Positions 9,160-16,979 of a stretch of DNA of 64,000 nucleotides are shown one piece after another (positions within the stretch are counted from its first letter, which is position 1; every line of letters begins with the position of its first letter). The notes beneath the pieces were generated by a model. That model did not search any database and was not told the DNA's origin. It was given only the letters and a program-made list of their open reading frames with translations. A program made the position numbers and the translations under genes. Origin of the DNA: Vicinamibacterales bacterium (GTDB taxonomy: Bacteria > Acidobacteriota > Vicinamibacteria > Vicinamibacterales > UBA2999); assembly GCA_041659285.1 (NCBI GenBank), contig JBAZYO010000013.1, forward strand, positions 1 through 64,000, in the 5' to 3' direction.

Positions 9160-9513
9160 ATGCCGAACACACTCTTCATCTTGAATGACCCTCCGTATGG
9201 AACGGAGCGCAGCTACAACGCCCTCCGCCTCGCGGGCTCGTTGTCCAAGCGCGAAGGCGAGGACGTGAAGGTCTTCCTTCTTGGCGACGCGGCCAGCTGC
9301 GCCAAGAAGGACCAGAAGGTGCCGCAGGGGTACTACAACACGGAGCTCATGCTGCGAGCCGTCGGCCGCCACGGCGGCGAGATCGGCGTCTGCGGCACGT
9401 GCATGGATGCCAGGGGGATCGCCGACCCGGAGCTCATCGACACCACGCACCGGAGCACGCTCGAGGAGTTGACCAACTGGGTGCAGTGGGCCGATCGCGC
9501 GCTGGTGTTCTAG
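9160..9513 (+). CDS. DsrE-family sulfurtransferase-like protein
   Basis: 117 residues with the DsrE/DsrF fold signature. It opens with a beta-strand and Gly-rich loop (FILNDPPYGTERSYNALRLA) and has conserved Cys at 47, 78 and 81, the last two in CGTCMDARG. DsrE-like proteins carry sulfur as persulfide on cysteine or act as small sulfur-trafficking proteins. It lies five bases after the MFS stop and 52 bases before the SQR-like gene, which supports a role in moving sulfane sulfur. ATG 9160 is chosen because the upstream in-frame extension lies inside the MFS gene. Confidence 0.88.
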   Translation: MPNTLFILNDPPYGTERSYNALRLAGSLSKREGEDVKVFLLGDAASCAKKDQKVPQGYYNTELMLRAVGRHGGEIGVCGTCMDARGIADPELIDTTHRSTLEELTNWVQWADRALVF

Positions 9514-9565
9514 GCCGCAGGTTGGCGCAGATTACTCAGACTTCCAGCAGCAAAGGAGACGGCCC

Positions 9566-10724
9566 ATGGCTGACTCGAAGACGGTTCTGATTCTCGGTGG
9601 TGGCGTCGGCGGTATCGCAACGGCGCGGGCGCTTCGCAAGCACCTGCCGAAGCAGCACCGCGTGGTGCTGGTCGATCGCGAGCGCGATCACGTGTTCGCA
9701 CCCGTCACTCCTGTGGCTCATGGTCGGCCAGCGCACCGCTGGCGCGATCACCCGTCCACTGGCCCGCCTGGCCCGCAAAGGGATCGACGTCCGCATCGGC
9801 AATATCGAGCACATCGATCCTGAGCGGCGAACGGCGACGGTGGCCGGCGAGACACTCGAGGCCGATTACCTGGTCATCACGCTGGGCGCCGACCTGTCCC
9901 CGGAATCAATTCCCGGCCTCGCCGAATCGGGGCACAACTTCTACACGCGCAGCGGCGCCGAGTCACTGTGGGCGGCGCTCCGGCAGCTGCGCACTGGTCG
10001 CATCGTGGTGCTCACCGCCGCCCCGGCCTACAAGTGCCCGGCGGCGCCGTACGAAGGCGCGATGCTGATCGACGGCTGGTGCCGCGAGCAGGGACTGCGC
10101 GACGCCGTGCAGATTGATGTCTATGCCGCCGAGCCGGCGCCGATGGGCGTGGCGGGTCCCCACGTCTCGAGCGCCGTCACGCAACTGCTCGCCGCGAAGG
10201 GCATCCCCTATCACCCCGGGCATCAGGTGACGGCGGTGGATGCCAGCCGGAAGCGCCTGACCTTTGCAAACGGCGAGGAGGCCGCCTTCGACCTGCTCGC
10301 CTACGTGCCACCTCATCGCGCGCCGGCTGTGATTCGCGACAGCGGCCTGGCGAGTGACAGCGGCTGGATGTCCGTGGACCGCCACACAATGCAGACACGG
10401 TGGCCCAACGTCTACGCCATCGGCGACGTCGTCTCGATCCCGCTGACGCTCGGGAAGCCGCTACCGAAGGCCGGCGTGTTTGCCCACAGCCAGGCCAGGG
10501 TCGTCGCCGGCAACATCGCCCAGGCCATTGCCGGCCAGGTCGAATCGGCGCGCTTCGATGGCCACGGCGACTGCTTCATTGAGATTGGCGGGGGCAAGGC
10601 TGGCATGGGCGGCGGCAACTTCTACGCGGAGCCGAAGCCGGAGGTGACCCTGCGTCCACCGGCTCGGCGATGGCATCTCGGCAAGGTCTGGGTGGAGAAG
10701 TCGTGGCTCTATACCAAGCTGTAA
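9566..10724 (+). pseudogene. Sulfide:quinone reductase-like flavoprotein, interrupted by a +1 frameshift
   Basis: A pyridine-nucleotide-disulfide-type FAD protein split over two frames. The first frame gives MADSKTVLILGGGVGGIATA (FAD-binding GGGxGG) up to HVFAP near 9702. The sequence then continues in the +1 frame as SLLWLMVGQRTAGAITRPLA and runs to the stop at 10724. Removing one base of the CCC at 9701-9703 restores a single 385-residue protein, the normal size for SQR-like proteins. Conserved features include YKCPAAPYEG with one cysteine, the second FAD motif NVYAIGDVV, and an SQR-like C-terminus. It has an AAAGGAG ribosome site. Without the shift it would oxidise sulfide or a related thiol to sulfane sulfur and reduce quinone. 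The break may be a real mutation or a sequencing error. Confidence 0.8.
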
Positions 10725-10767
10725 GTGTCCGCTCGGAGCATCCCCACGCAACCGGCCGTCCGACAGG

Positions 10768-11478
10768 CTAGAGATGGAGGCCGGCGCCGGCCTGTTCAAC
10801 CGTCCGTCCGTCGCGAATGTGATAGATGCGCTTGAACGTCGGGATGATCTTCTCGTCGTGGGTCACGACGATGATGGCCGTCTCGTACTGGGTGGCCAGT
10901 TGATGGAGGATGCGCATCACCGCCAGGCCGCGCTCGCTGTCGAGGGGCGCCGTCGGCTCGTCCGCCAGGATCACCGGCGGCCGGTTGGCCAGCGCCCGGG
11001 CAATCGACACGCGCTGCTGTTCGCCGCCCGAGAGCTCAGACGGCAGCGCGGAGGCGCGATGCGCCACATCGAGCGCCTGCAGCAGTTCCCGGGCGCGCGC
11101 ACGGGACTCCCCATTCGGATGTCCCGCAAGCATCAGCAGCAACGCCACGTTGTCGGTGGCGTCGAGAAACGGAATCAGGTACGGCGCCTGGAAGATGAAG
11201 CCAATGCGGTCACGGCGGAGCACCCGGAGATCGGGGATCTTCCACCCGTGGTCGTAAATCACGGTGCCGCCCAGGGTCATGCGGCCCCGCGTGGGCTCGA
11301 TCACCGCGCCCAGGCATTTGAGCAGGGTGGTCTTGCCCGATCCACTCGGGCCAATCAGGCCCACCACTTCACCTGGCGCCACCTCCATGTTGACGTCGAC
11401 GAGGGCATCAACCGCGGTGTCGCCCGCGCCGTAGCGCTTGCTCAGGCCTTCGATCCGGATGCCGACGCCCGCCGCCAT
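10768..11478 (-). CDS. ABC transporter ATP-binding protein (DevA/LolD/MacB type)
   Basis: 236 residues with Walker A GPSGSGKTT, signature LSGGEQQRVSIARALA, Walker B VILADEPTAPLD and the switch His in VVTHDE. The short size and the signature are those of ATPases paired with FtsX-type permeases. It is the last gene of a leftward operon adaptor-permease-ATPase and starts one base after the permease stop. It powers extrusion of a substrate from the inner membrane or periplasm through the partner adaptor. Confidence 0.92.
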   Translation of the reverse strand: MAAGVGIRIEGLSKRYGAGDTAVDALVDVNMEVAPGEVVGLIGPSGSGKTTLLKCLGAVIEPTRGRMTLGGTVIYDHGWKIPDLRVLRRDRIGFIFQAPYLIPFLDATDNVALLLMLAGHPNGESRARARELLQALDVAHRASALPSELSGGEQQRVSIARALANRPPVILADEPTAPLDSERGLAVMRILHQLATQYETAIIVVTHDEKIIPTFKRIYHIRDGRTVEQAGAGLHL

Positions 11479-11479
11479 G

Positions 11480-12658
11480 TCAGCCGCCGATCGCCGTCGC
11501 CGGGTCCACCGCCAGCGCGGCGCGAATGGCCAGCGTGCTGGCCAGCACGCACACCACCATCACGATCACGAACCCGCGCACGGCATCGCCGGGCTCGAGC
11601 AGCACGTAGCGCGGAAAGATCGGGCCCCACAGCGTGGCGGCGATCTTCCCCACCGCGAAGCCAACCACGCCCAGCCCCAGAGCCTGCTGCAGGATCATGC
11701 TGGCGATGGTGCGATTGTGCGTGCCAATCAGCTTGAGCACCGCGATCTCCCGGATCTTGCCCAGCGTCATGGTGTAGATGATGAACGCCACGATCGCCGC
11801 GCTGACAATGGTCAGGATGACGAGGAACATGCCAATTTGCCGCGACGCCGTGGCGATCATCTTGGCGATCAGGATGTTTTCCATTTGCGCGCGCGTGAAC
11901 ACCTGCAGGTGTTTCCACCGGCGGATGCCCTGCGCGACCTCCTCGGACGAACGGCCCTCGGCCACCCGCACGAGCACCGCGTTGACGTTGTGGTTGCTGG
12001 CCTGGGAGTCGTCGAAGGCCGCCGGCACGCGATTGAGCGCCGCGGTCGCGGCCGTGCGCGCGCGCTCGTTGACGATGGCGTCGTTGTCCTTGAGGAACTG
12101 GGCCTCCTGCGCGTCCTTGAGGGGCACGAAGAACATCGGGTCGCCGCCCGACGACACCATGCGCCGGGTGAGACCCACCACCGTGTAGTCGTGGCGGCGA
12201 ATGCGGACGTGCTCGCCGAGCCCGACCCCGGCGGTCACGTCGGCCACGGTCTCGTAGTGGCCGCGGGTCACGCGGCGGCCCGCAATCAGATACCCGGGCT
12301 CTCCCGGCTCTCCAGCAACGAACCCGACGACCATGGCGCGCACGTCCTGGACGCCCTTGCGCACCTGCATCGTGAAATACGTGACGTTGGCGGCTTGCGT
12401 CACGCCGGGCATGCTCAGGATGTCGCGGTAGACGTCATCGCGGATGCTCGACGCCTCGGCGTACGGACCGAGCGTGTCTTTCTGCACCACCCACAAGTCG
12501 GCGCCGCTGTTGTTCAGCAGCACCTTGGCGTCATCGACCATGCCCCTGTAGACGCCGGCCATCGTGAACGTCACGCCGATCAGCAAACCCAGTCCGAGCC
12601 CGGTGAGCACGAACCGGCCTGATGAATGCAGGATGTCTCGACCGGCGAGGCTGATCAT
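11480..12658 (-). CDS. ABC transporter permease, FtsX/MacB fold (DevC-like)
   Basis: 392 residues. TM1 is near residues 15-40 (RFVLTGLGLGLLIGVTFTMA), followed by a periplasmic domain of about 200 residues with a MacB-like core (GADLWVVQKDT). Three C-terminal TM segments follow, with the FtsX region around residues 270-390 (IYTMTLGKIREIAVLKLIGT). The layout matches DevC of the cyanobacterial DevBCA exporter and other mechanotransmission permeases. It overlaps the adaptor stop (ATGA) at its start and is followed after one base by the ATPase. Confidence 0.9.
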   Translation of the reverse strand: MISLAGRDILHSSGRFVLTGLGLGLLIGVTFTMAGVYRGMVDDAKVLLNNSGADLWVVQKDTLGPYAEASSIRDDVYRDILSMPGVTQAANVTYFTMQVRKGVQDVRAMVVGFVAGEPGEPGYLIAGRRVTRGHYETVADVTAGVGLGEHVRIRRHDYTVVGLTRRMVSSGGDPMFFVPLKDAQEAQFLKDNDAIVNERARTAATAALNRVPAAFDDSQASNHNVNAVLVRVAEGRSSEEVAQGIRRWKHLQVFTRAQMENILIAKMIATASRQIGMFLVILTIVSAAIVAFIIYTMTLGKIREIAVLKLIGTHNRTIASMILQQALGLGVVGFAVGKIAATLWGPIFPRYVLLEPGDAVRGFVIVMVVCVLASTLAIRAALAVDPATAIGG

Positions 12659-13845
12659 GGCTGCGCCCCGCGCAAGGAGGGCACCACCGTGTGGCGGCTG
12701 GCGTCGGTCAGCTCGCGCTCGCTGTAGACCACGACCTGGTCACCGGCGCGAAGGCCGTCGAGCACCTGGACGCGGCCATCGAGCCCTTCGACCCCGGTCG
12801 CGACCGGCACGAACCGCAGTTGCTCGCCGTCGAGGCGCCAGACACCTGCCTGGGATCCGCGGTAGCGGATGCTGGCATTGGGCACAATCAGCGTGCCTGT
12901 CACAGCGGGCAGGTCGAGCGTGACCTCCACCATTTCCGCGATCGAAATCCCCGCTGGCAGCATGTCGAACGCGACCTTGGCCAGACGCTCTTCGGTGACG
13001 TTGTCGCTGATGGGCTCAACGCGCACTACCTTGCCGGCGAGGGACTGCAGCGGGTTGGCTCGCCGAGTGATGTGGGCCGTCAGCCCCACGGCGAGACCGG
13101 CCGACCGGCCCTGGTCGATCCGCAGCGCAATCCACAGGCTCGCGGGGTCTTGCAGCTTGAGAACCGATTGCCCGGCGATCACGGTGGAGCCCGGCTCCGC
13201 ATCGCGGGAGGTGACGACGCCGTCAACCGGGGCGACCAGGCGGATGTTCGCGCGCTGCTGCTGCGCGCTCCCCCGATCCGCTTCGAGCCTGGCGAGGTCG
13301 CGTCGAGCGCCGGCCAGCGCGGCGTCCGCCGCGGCGACCTGGGCATCGGCCGCGCTCCTGGCCTGCAGCGCGCTGTCAACCACGCTCTGGCTCACGACGC
13401 CGGCCTTGCCGAGGTCCACGGCACGGCGCTCTTCGATGGTCGCCAGCTTCTGGCGGCTCTGCGTGTCCCGCAGTTGCGCCTGGGCTGCCGCCACGGCGCT
13501 CTGGCCCCGGTCCTGCGCCGACGTTGACGCGGTCACGCGCTCGTCAAGGTCAACGGGCTCCATCTCGGCCACCAGTTGGCCGGCGCGCACCGCATCCCCC
13601 ACGTCCACGAGCACCCGTTTCACGCGGCCCGCCGATGTCGGCCCAATGAAATACGAGCGGCGCGCCTCGACGGTGCCGATGCCGAACAATGCAGGCGAGA
13701 CGTCGCCGGTCGTGACTTCGGTGACGGTAACCTGCACCGGCGCCAGCGGACCGCTCTGCGTCGCCACCCAGCCAAGCGCCAGGAGCAACGCCACGCCAAA
13801 GACACCGAACCCAACCTGCCGCGCAACTACCCGGGAGAAGGCCAT
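12655..13845 (-). CDS. Periplasmic adaptor of the ABC exporter (HlyD/DevB/MacA type)
   Basis: 396 residues with an N-terminal membrane anchor (FGVFGVALLLALGWVA), a lipoyl half with the segment GTVEARRSYFIGPTSAG, a coiled coil (about residues 90-200), the second lipoyl half (RLVAPVDGVVTSRDAEPGS), and beta-barrel and membrane-proximal domains. Being anchored and paired with an FtsX permease, it is the MacA/DevB counterpart. No outer membrane channel lies in this operon, so it may borrow a TolC-like protein such as the one at 173-1597. An AGGA ribosome site lies five bases before ATG 13845. Confidence 0.9.
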   Translation of the reverse strand: MAFSRVVARQVGFGVFGVALLLALGWVATQSGPLAPVQVTVTEVTTGDVSPALFGIGTVEARRSYFIGPTSAGRVKRVLVDVGDAVRAGQLVAEMEPVDLDERVTASTSAQDRGQSAVAAAQAQLRDTQSRQKLATIEERRAVDLGKAGVVSQSVVDSALQARSAADAQVAAADAALAGARRDLARLEADRGSAQQQRANIRLVAPVDGVVTSRDAEPGSTVIAGQSVLKLQDPASLWIALRIDQGRSAGLAVGLTAHITRRANPLQSLAGKVVRVEPISDNVTEERLAKVAFDMLPAGISIAEMVEVTLDLPAVTGTLIVPNASIRYRGSQAGVWRLDGEQLRFVPVATGVEGLDGRVQVLDGLRAGDQVVVYSERELTDASRHTVVPSLRGAQP

Positions 13846-13867
13846 CTGTTCCTGAGAGATGCAGGAT

Positions 13868-13905
13868 GTGGGAAAAGGTGACAGACCGCGTCACCGAATT
13901 CCCAC
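13868..13905. terminator. Perfect two-part stem-loop, terminator or operator
   Basis: Outer arms GTGGGAA (13868-13874) and TTCCCAC (13899-13905) enclose inner arms GGTGAC (13877-13882) and GTCACC (13890-13895) around a seven-base loop. It lies between the stop of the Met/His-rich protein gene and the start of the adaptor gene, both leftward. It could end the first transcript or regulate the second. A T-run is not evident. Confidence 0.5.
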
Positions 13906-13914
13906 GCCGGCCGC

Positions 13915-14469
13915 TCAATCCATGGGCTGAGGGGCGCCCGGCACGGTGAGGGGATCGCCAGTGGCGTGCTCGGTGATTTGATACCTGAGAAACGCGTGGA
14001 GTGCCGCCAGCGCCTCGGCGTTGGCCGTGGCGATACGAACGATGCCGCCCCGCTCGGTTTCGGCGTAAGTGTAGGAGATCTCGGCGTTGAGGCGCTGCAG
14101 CACCGGCACTCCGGGGGGCTGCTCGCTGTGGGTCATGAGCGGCTTGCCGAAGTCGCCCTGCTTGAATGCCATGGCGATTTCCTTGAGGTGCGTGCGAATC
14201 TGATCGCGACCGGCCTGATCACCCGCCGCGTTGGCATCCACCGAGATCGCTCCGCCGGTGGCCGCCAGGGTGAAGTGGTGCGTGGTCGTGTCCTGATCGA
14301 AGCCCATGGCCTGCTTGCCATGCGCCTTCATGTCCGCGTCCTTCTTCATCTGCTCCATGTGCTGCTCGTGCGTCATGCCGGCAGGCATGGGCGAGTGCTG
14401 GGCGTGCGCCAAAGGCGCGAAGACGGGGAGCAGCGCGAACGCCGCAATCGTGAGGAGGGTTCGTGTCAT
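13915..14469 (-). CDS. Periplasmic Met/His-rich protein, possibly metal-binding
   Basis: 184 residues with a signal peptide (FALLPVFAPLAHAQ). A Met/His-rich stretch follows (HSPMPAGMTHEQHMEQMKKD, residues 24-43), then a compact globular part of about 130 residues. Met/His stretches of this kind bind copper or silver in CusF, CopC and PcoE-like proteins. Homologues are often mislabelled 'aspartate carbamoyltransferase' in databases, but no carbamoyltransferase motif is present. The start ATG 14469 is chosen because the signal peptide begins there. The longer upstream frame has no ribosome site. It lies upstream of the ABC exporter, in the same direction, with a hairpin between them. Confidence 0.75.
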   Translation of the reverse strand: MTRTLLTIAAFALLPVFAPLAHAQHSPMPAGMTHEQHMEQMKKDADMKAHGKQAMGFDQDTTTHHFTLAATGGAISVDANAAGDQAGRDQIRTHLKEIAMAFKQGDFGKPLMTHSEQPPGVPVLQRLNAEISYTYAETERGGIVRIATANAEALAALHAFLRYQITEHATGDPLTVPGAPQPMD

Positions 14470-14625
14470 ACACCATCGTAGACCTGGAACGATTCCAGGG
14501 TTGGCCGTTCGCGCGATGGGCCTTTGCTCGCGAAGGCCGGGCCGCCACCTCCCGCACACTACCTTGCCGGCATTCCCCATTCCACGGCCAAGGCAGGCGA
14601 CGGCCGTGAGATCCTAGCTTCACCC

Positions 14626-15426
14626 ATGACCACGACCGGCCGCAGTCCGTTACTCGACCACCCCCTTGAGGCGCCCTCGGTGTTCAGACCGGCCGATCTC
14701 ATGGATGCCGTGCGGCGAGAGCGCCACCTCGACGCCACGCGGGTTCCGCCGCTCTGCGTTCTCGACTTCGACGGCGATCTGGCCGATGGTCTCGCCCGCG
14801 ATGGTACGGCGACACCCTCGGCGTCGTGGGCGTGCTTTCACACCCAGATGCTGACCTTGACCATTGATGGGCTGGAATGTGGGGTCGTGCCACGAACCAT
14901 TGGCGGGCCATATGCGGTACTGATCGCCGAGCAGCTTCACGCCGCCGGCGCCCGCCTCATCGTCGGGCTGACATCTGCCGGCCGGCTTCAGCCAGCACTT
15001 GCGCTTCCCAGCATTGTCGTCGTCGACGCCGCCGTCCGCGACGAGGGCACGTCGCTCCACTACTTGAAGGAATCGCCGACGGTATCGACGCCCACGCCGT
15101 CACTGGTGACGCACCTGGCCCGCGAGCTTGGAACGGTTGGCGCCGTCCACGAGGGCCTTGTGTGGACCACCGATGCGCCCTATCGTGAGACCGAGCAGCA
15201 ACTGCACCGATGGGCGGAAGCGGGGGCCTTGGCGGTGGAGATGCAGGCGGCTTCGTTGTTCGCGTTCGGCGTCACGACCGGCGCCGGCATCGGCATGGTG
15301 GCGCTGGTCAGCAATAGCCCGGCCACATCGCACGAGCAATTCGATACCGGCGGACACGGCTACCGGCTTCGCGTGCTGACTGCCGTCGCCCGCGCCGCAC
15401 GTGCGTTTCTTGAAGACGTGGAATGA
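14626..15426 (+). CDS. Nucleoside phosphorylase-like protein (PNP/UDP family)
   Basis: 266 residues. The C-terminal half shows the family signature near ALAVEMQAASLFAFG (the E-M segment binds ribose) and a phosphate-binding-type Gly-rich region, VGLTSAGRL. The N-terminal ~60 residues contain CVLDFDGDLAD, which resembles a HAD-like strand but lacks the rest of that fold. It probably cleaves a nucleoside or S-adenosyl-derived thioriboside by phosphorolysis. The exact substrate is not readable. ATG 14626 is used because upstream in-frame codons overlap the intergenic region without a ribosome site. It diverges from the Met/His-rich protein. Confidence 0.75.
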   Translation: MTTTGRSPLLDHPLEAPSVFRPADLMDAVRRERHLDATRVPPLCVLDFDGDLADGLARDGTATPSASWACFHTQMLTLTIDGLECGVVPRTIGGPYAVLIAEQLHAAGARLIVGLTSAGRLQPALALPSIVVVDAAVRDEGTSLHYLKESPTVSTPTPSLVTHLARELGTVGAVHEGLVWTTDAPYRETEQQLHRWAEAGALAVEMQAASLFAFGVTTGAGIGMVALVSNSPATSHEQFDTGGHGYRLRVLTAVARAARAFLEDVE

Positions 15427-15447
15427 TTCGGCAATAACCTGGAGGTC

Positions 15448-15999
15448 ATGGTGGATCACGTGAAGCACTCGCGAACCGCTCAGCTCGCAGTTGGCGTTCT
15501 CCTCTCTGGCGCGCTCCTGGGGTTCGCGGCATGCGGCGGGCCCGGCCCGTCCGGTTCCCAACCCGCGCCGCCGGCCGCCGCCAACGCCACGCCGGCCACG
15601 GCCACGGCCGCGACGGCAGAGCATCCAGAACTTGGTGAAGGCGCGGCCGTGACCGAAGACTCGCTGACGACGGCGGTGACAACGCACATGCAAGCGGAGG
15701 CCGCGCGGCAGGGCGGTTCGCTCGCGATCCAGGATCCCCAGCAGCAACGCCAGTTGCAGCTGACCCTGACCACCGTGCATCGGGAAGGCACCCGCAAGCT
15801 GCCCGACGGCCGTTACTTCGCATGCGCCGACTTCAAAGGGAGCGACGGCCACACCTACGACCTGGATGTGTTCATGAAGCCAGACCTGAACGGCTTGACC
15901 GCCGACGAAGTGACCATTCACAAGCAGGACGGCCAGCCGCGCTACAACTGGACGCAAACGGATGGGACCTGGAAGCGGGAGCCGGTGACGCCGCGGTAA
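15448..15999 (+). CDS. Lipoprotein of unknown function
   Basis: 183 residues with a lipoprotein signal (LLSGALLGFAAC, Cys about residue 29) and then a Pro/Ala/Thr-rich linker (residues 31-55). The globular domain is about 120 residues with a well-ordered C-terminus (HKQDGQPRYNWTQTDGTWKR). There are no catalytic motifs and I do not recognise the family. GGAGG lies just before the start, so GTG 15451 is an equally good start. It follows the phosphorylase gene after 21 bases and may be co-transcribed with it. Confidence 0.7.
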   Translation: MVDHVKHSRTAQLAVGVLLSGALLGFAACGGPGPSGSQPAPPAAANATPATATAATAEHPELGEGAAVTEDSLTTAVTTHMQAEAARQGGSLAIQDPQQQRQLQLTLTTVHREGTRKLPDGRYFACADFKGSDGHTYDLDVFMKPDLNGLTADEVTIHKQDGQPRYNWTQTDGTWKREPVTPR

Positions 16000-16105
16000 T
16001 GCGCAGGCGTCGGTTCTGCTCCGGACGCAGGCGCTACGGTCTGAGAATCTCGATCAGCCTCCCCTGGATCGCCGCTGAGGACGGAACTCCGCCCGGGTAG
16101 AGCCG

Positions 16106-16444
16106 TCACGTCGGCGAGGGGTGCGGCACCGGCGGTTCGGCCATCCCAAAGAGATCGCGGCCCAAGTACAGCACCGTCGGGGTGCCATACCCGCCGCGCG
16201 CATCCGACTCCTTCAAGGTATCGGCGTCGATGAACTGGTAGTCCGTCGCCAGCCCCATTGCCGCGAGCGCCTCGTCCAGATTGGCGCGCATCGTCTCGGT
16301 GTTGACGCAGCCGTCACGCGTCAGAAATACCAGGTCTCTCATCGACTGAATGCCGTCAGCTTTCGGTGAGGGTGTCGTGGTGGAACAGCCCGCCACGACC
16401 ACCAGGAGGCCCAGAAGGGCGACAACTGCTCTTGCCGGTGCCAT
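16106..16444 (-). CDS. Small thioredoxin-like lipoprotein under a mercury-type MerR promoter
   Basis: 112 residues with a lipobox VVAGC (Cys20) and a short thioredoxin-like domain (LVFLTRDGCVNTETMRANL). It has a single cysteine (Cys46) where thioredoxins have CxxC, and the cis-proline segment YGTPTVLYLG. It is probably anchored to the inner face of the outer membrane or the outer face of the inner membrane. The start ATG 16444 fits the signal and lies downstream of a perfect MerR-type promoter. A longer upstream frame would run through the merR gene and is rejected. One cysteine in a mercury-responsive context suggests binding of Hg(II) or of organomercurial-thiol adducts. That is inference. 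Confidence 0.78.
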   Translation of the reverse strand: MAPARAVVALLGLLVVVAGCSTTTPSPKADGIQSMRDLVFLTRDGCVNTETMRANLDEALAAMGLATDYQFIDADTLKESDARGGYGTPTVLYLGRDLFGMAEPPVPHPSPT

Positions 16445-16451
16445 TCGCGGT

Positions 16452-16483
16452 AGGTTAGCCTCCGTACCCGGGTACGGAGTCAA
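16452..16483 (-). promoter_or_regulatory. MerR-type promoter with 20-bp perfect palindrome
   Basis: Read leftward, the order is -35 TTGACT (16478-16483), a 19-20-base spacer holding a perfect 20-base palindrome CTCCGTACCCGGGTACGGAG (16460-16479), and a -10 near TAACCT (16452-16457). The 7-4-7 core TCCGTAC-CCGG-GTACGGA and the over-long spacer are the hallmarks of the mercury mer operator, where MerR untwists the DNA on metal binding. It drives the lipoprotein at 16444 and, on the opposite strand, lies just before merR. Confidence 0.88.
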
Positions 16484-16489
16484 GACGAT

Positions 16490-16900
16490 ATGTCGCATCA
16501 AGCTTTCCGAGGGTCGATCGGGGCCTTGGCCGAGGCCGCCGCTGTCAACGTCGAGACCATCCGCTTCTACCAGCGGAAGGGATTGCTGGCGGAACCGCCG
16601 CGCCGGCGTGGCGAGATCCGACGGTACGGACCGAACGATGTCGCGCGTGTCACGTTCATAAAGGCCGCTCAACGCCTGGGGTTCACCCTCGACGAGATTG
16701 AGGGACTGCTGCAGCTGGACGATGGGGCCCACTGCGACGAGGCGCGGGGCATGGCGGAAGGCAAGCTGAACAACGTGCGGGCGAAGCTGCGCAGCCTTCG
16801 ACGCATCGAGTCTGCGCTGGAGGCATTGGTGGCAGACTGCTGCGCGACACGGAACACCATGACCTGCCCGTTGATCGCGTCGCTACACGCGCCCGAATGA
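16490..16900 (+). CDS. merR: MerR, Hg(II)-responsive transcriptional regulator
   Basis: 136 residues, close in length and residue numbering to Tn501 MerR. The N-terminal winged helix-turn-helix contains VNVETIRFYQRKGLL. The three mercury ligands fall at Cys82 (HCDEA), Cys117 (DCC) and Cys126 (TCPLIASL), the numbers known for Tn501 MerR. An extra Cys118 is present. The divergent promoter carries the matching mer-type palindrome. No merT, merP, merA or merB is seen nearby, so this regulator controls the small lipoprotein gene alone, or others elsewhere. Confidence 0.93.
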   Translation: MSHQAFRGSIGALAEAAAVNVETIRFYQRKGLLAEPPRRRGEIRRYGPNDVARVTFIKAAQRLGFTLDEIEGLLQLDDGAHCDEARGMAEGKLNNVRAKLRSLRRIESALEALVADCCATRNTMTCPLIASLHAPE

Positions 16901-16979
16901 TGACGAACCTCGTTGCCGCCTGATCCGATAGCCGTACATGCTCGCCTGGACTCCGTTGAATAGAGCCGTTGAGGGACTT

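Noticed and set aside
13915..14469. Annotation of the Met/His-rich protein as aspartate carbamoyltransferase
   Set aside because: No carbamoyl-phosphate motif, far too short, and with a signal peptide. That name comes from database propagation.
16106..16732. 208-codon version of the thioredoxin-like protein starting at 16732
   Set aside because: The first 96 codons run through merR and its promoter. The signal peptide and MerR-type promoter fix the start at 16444.
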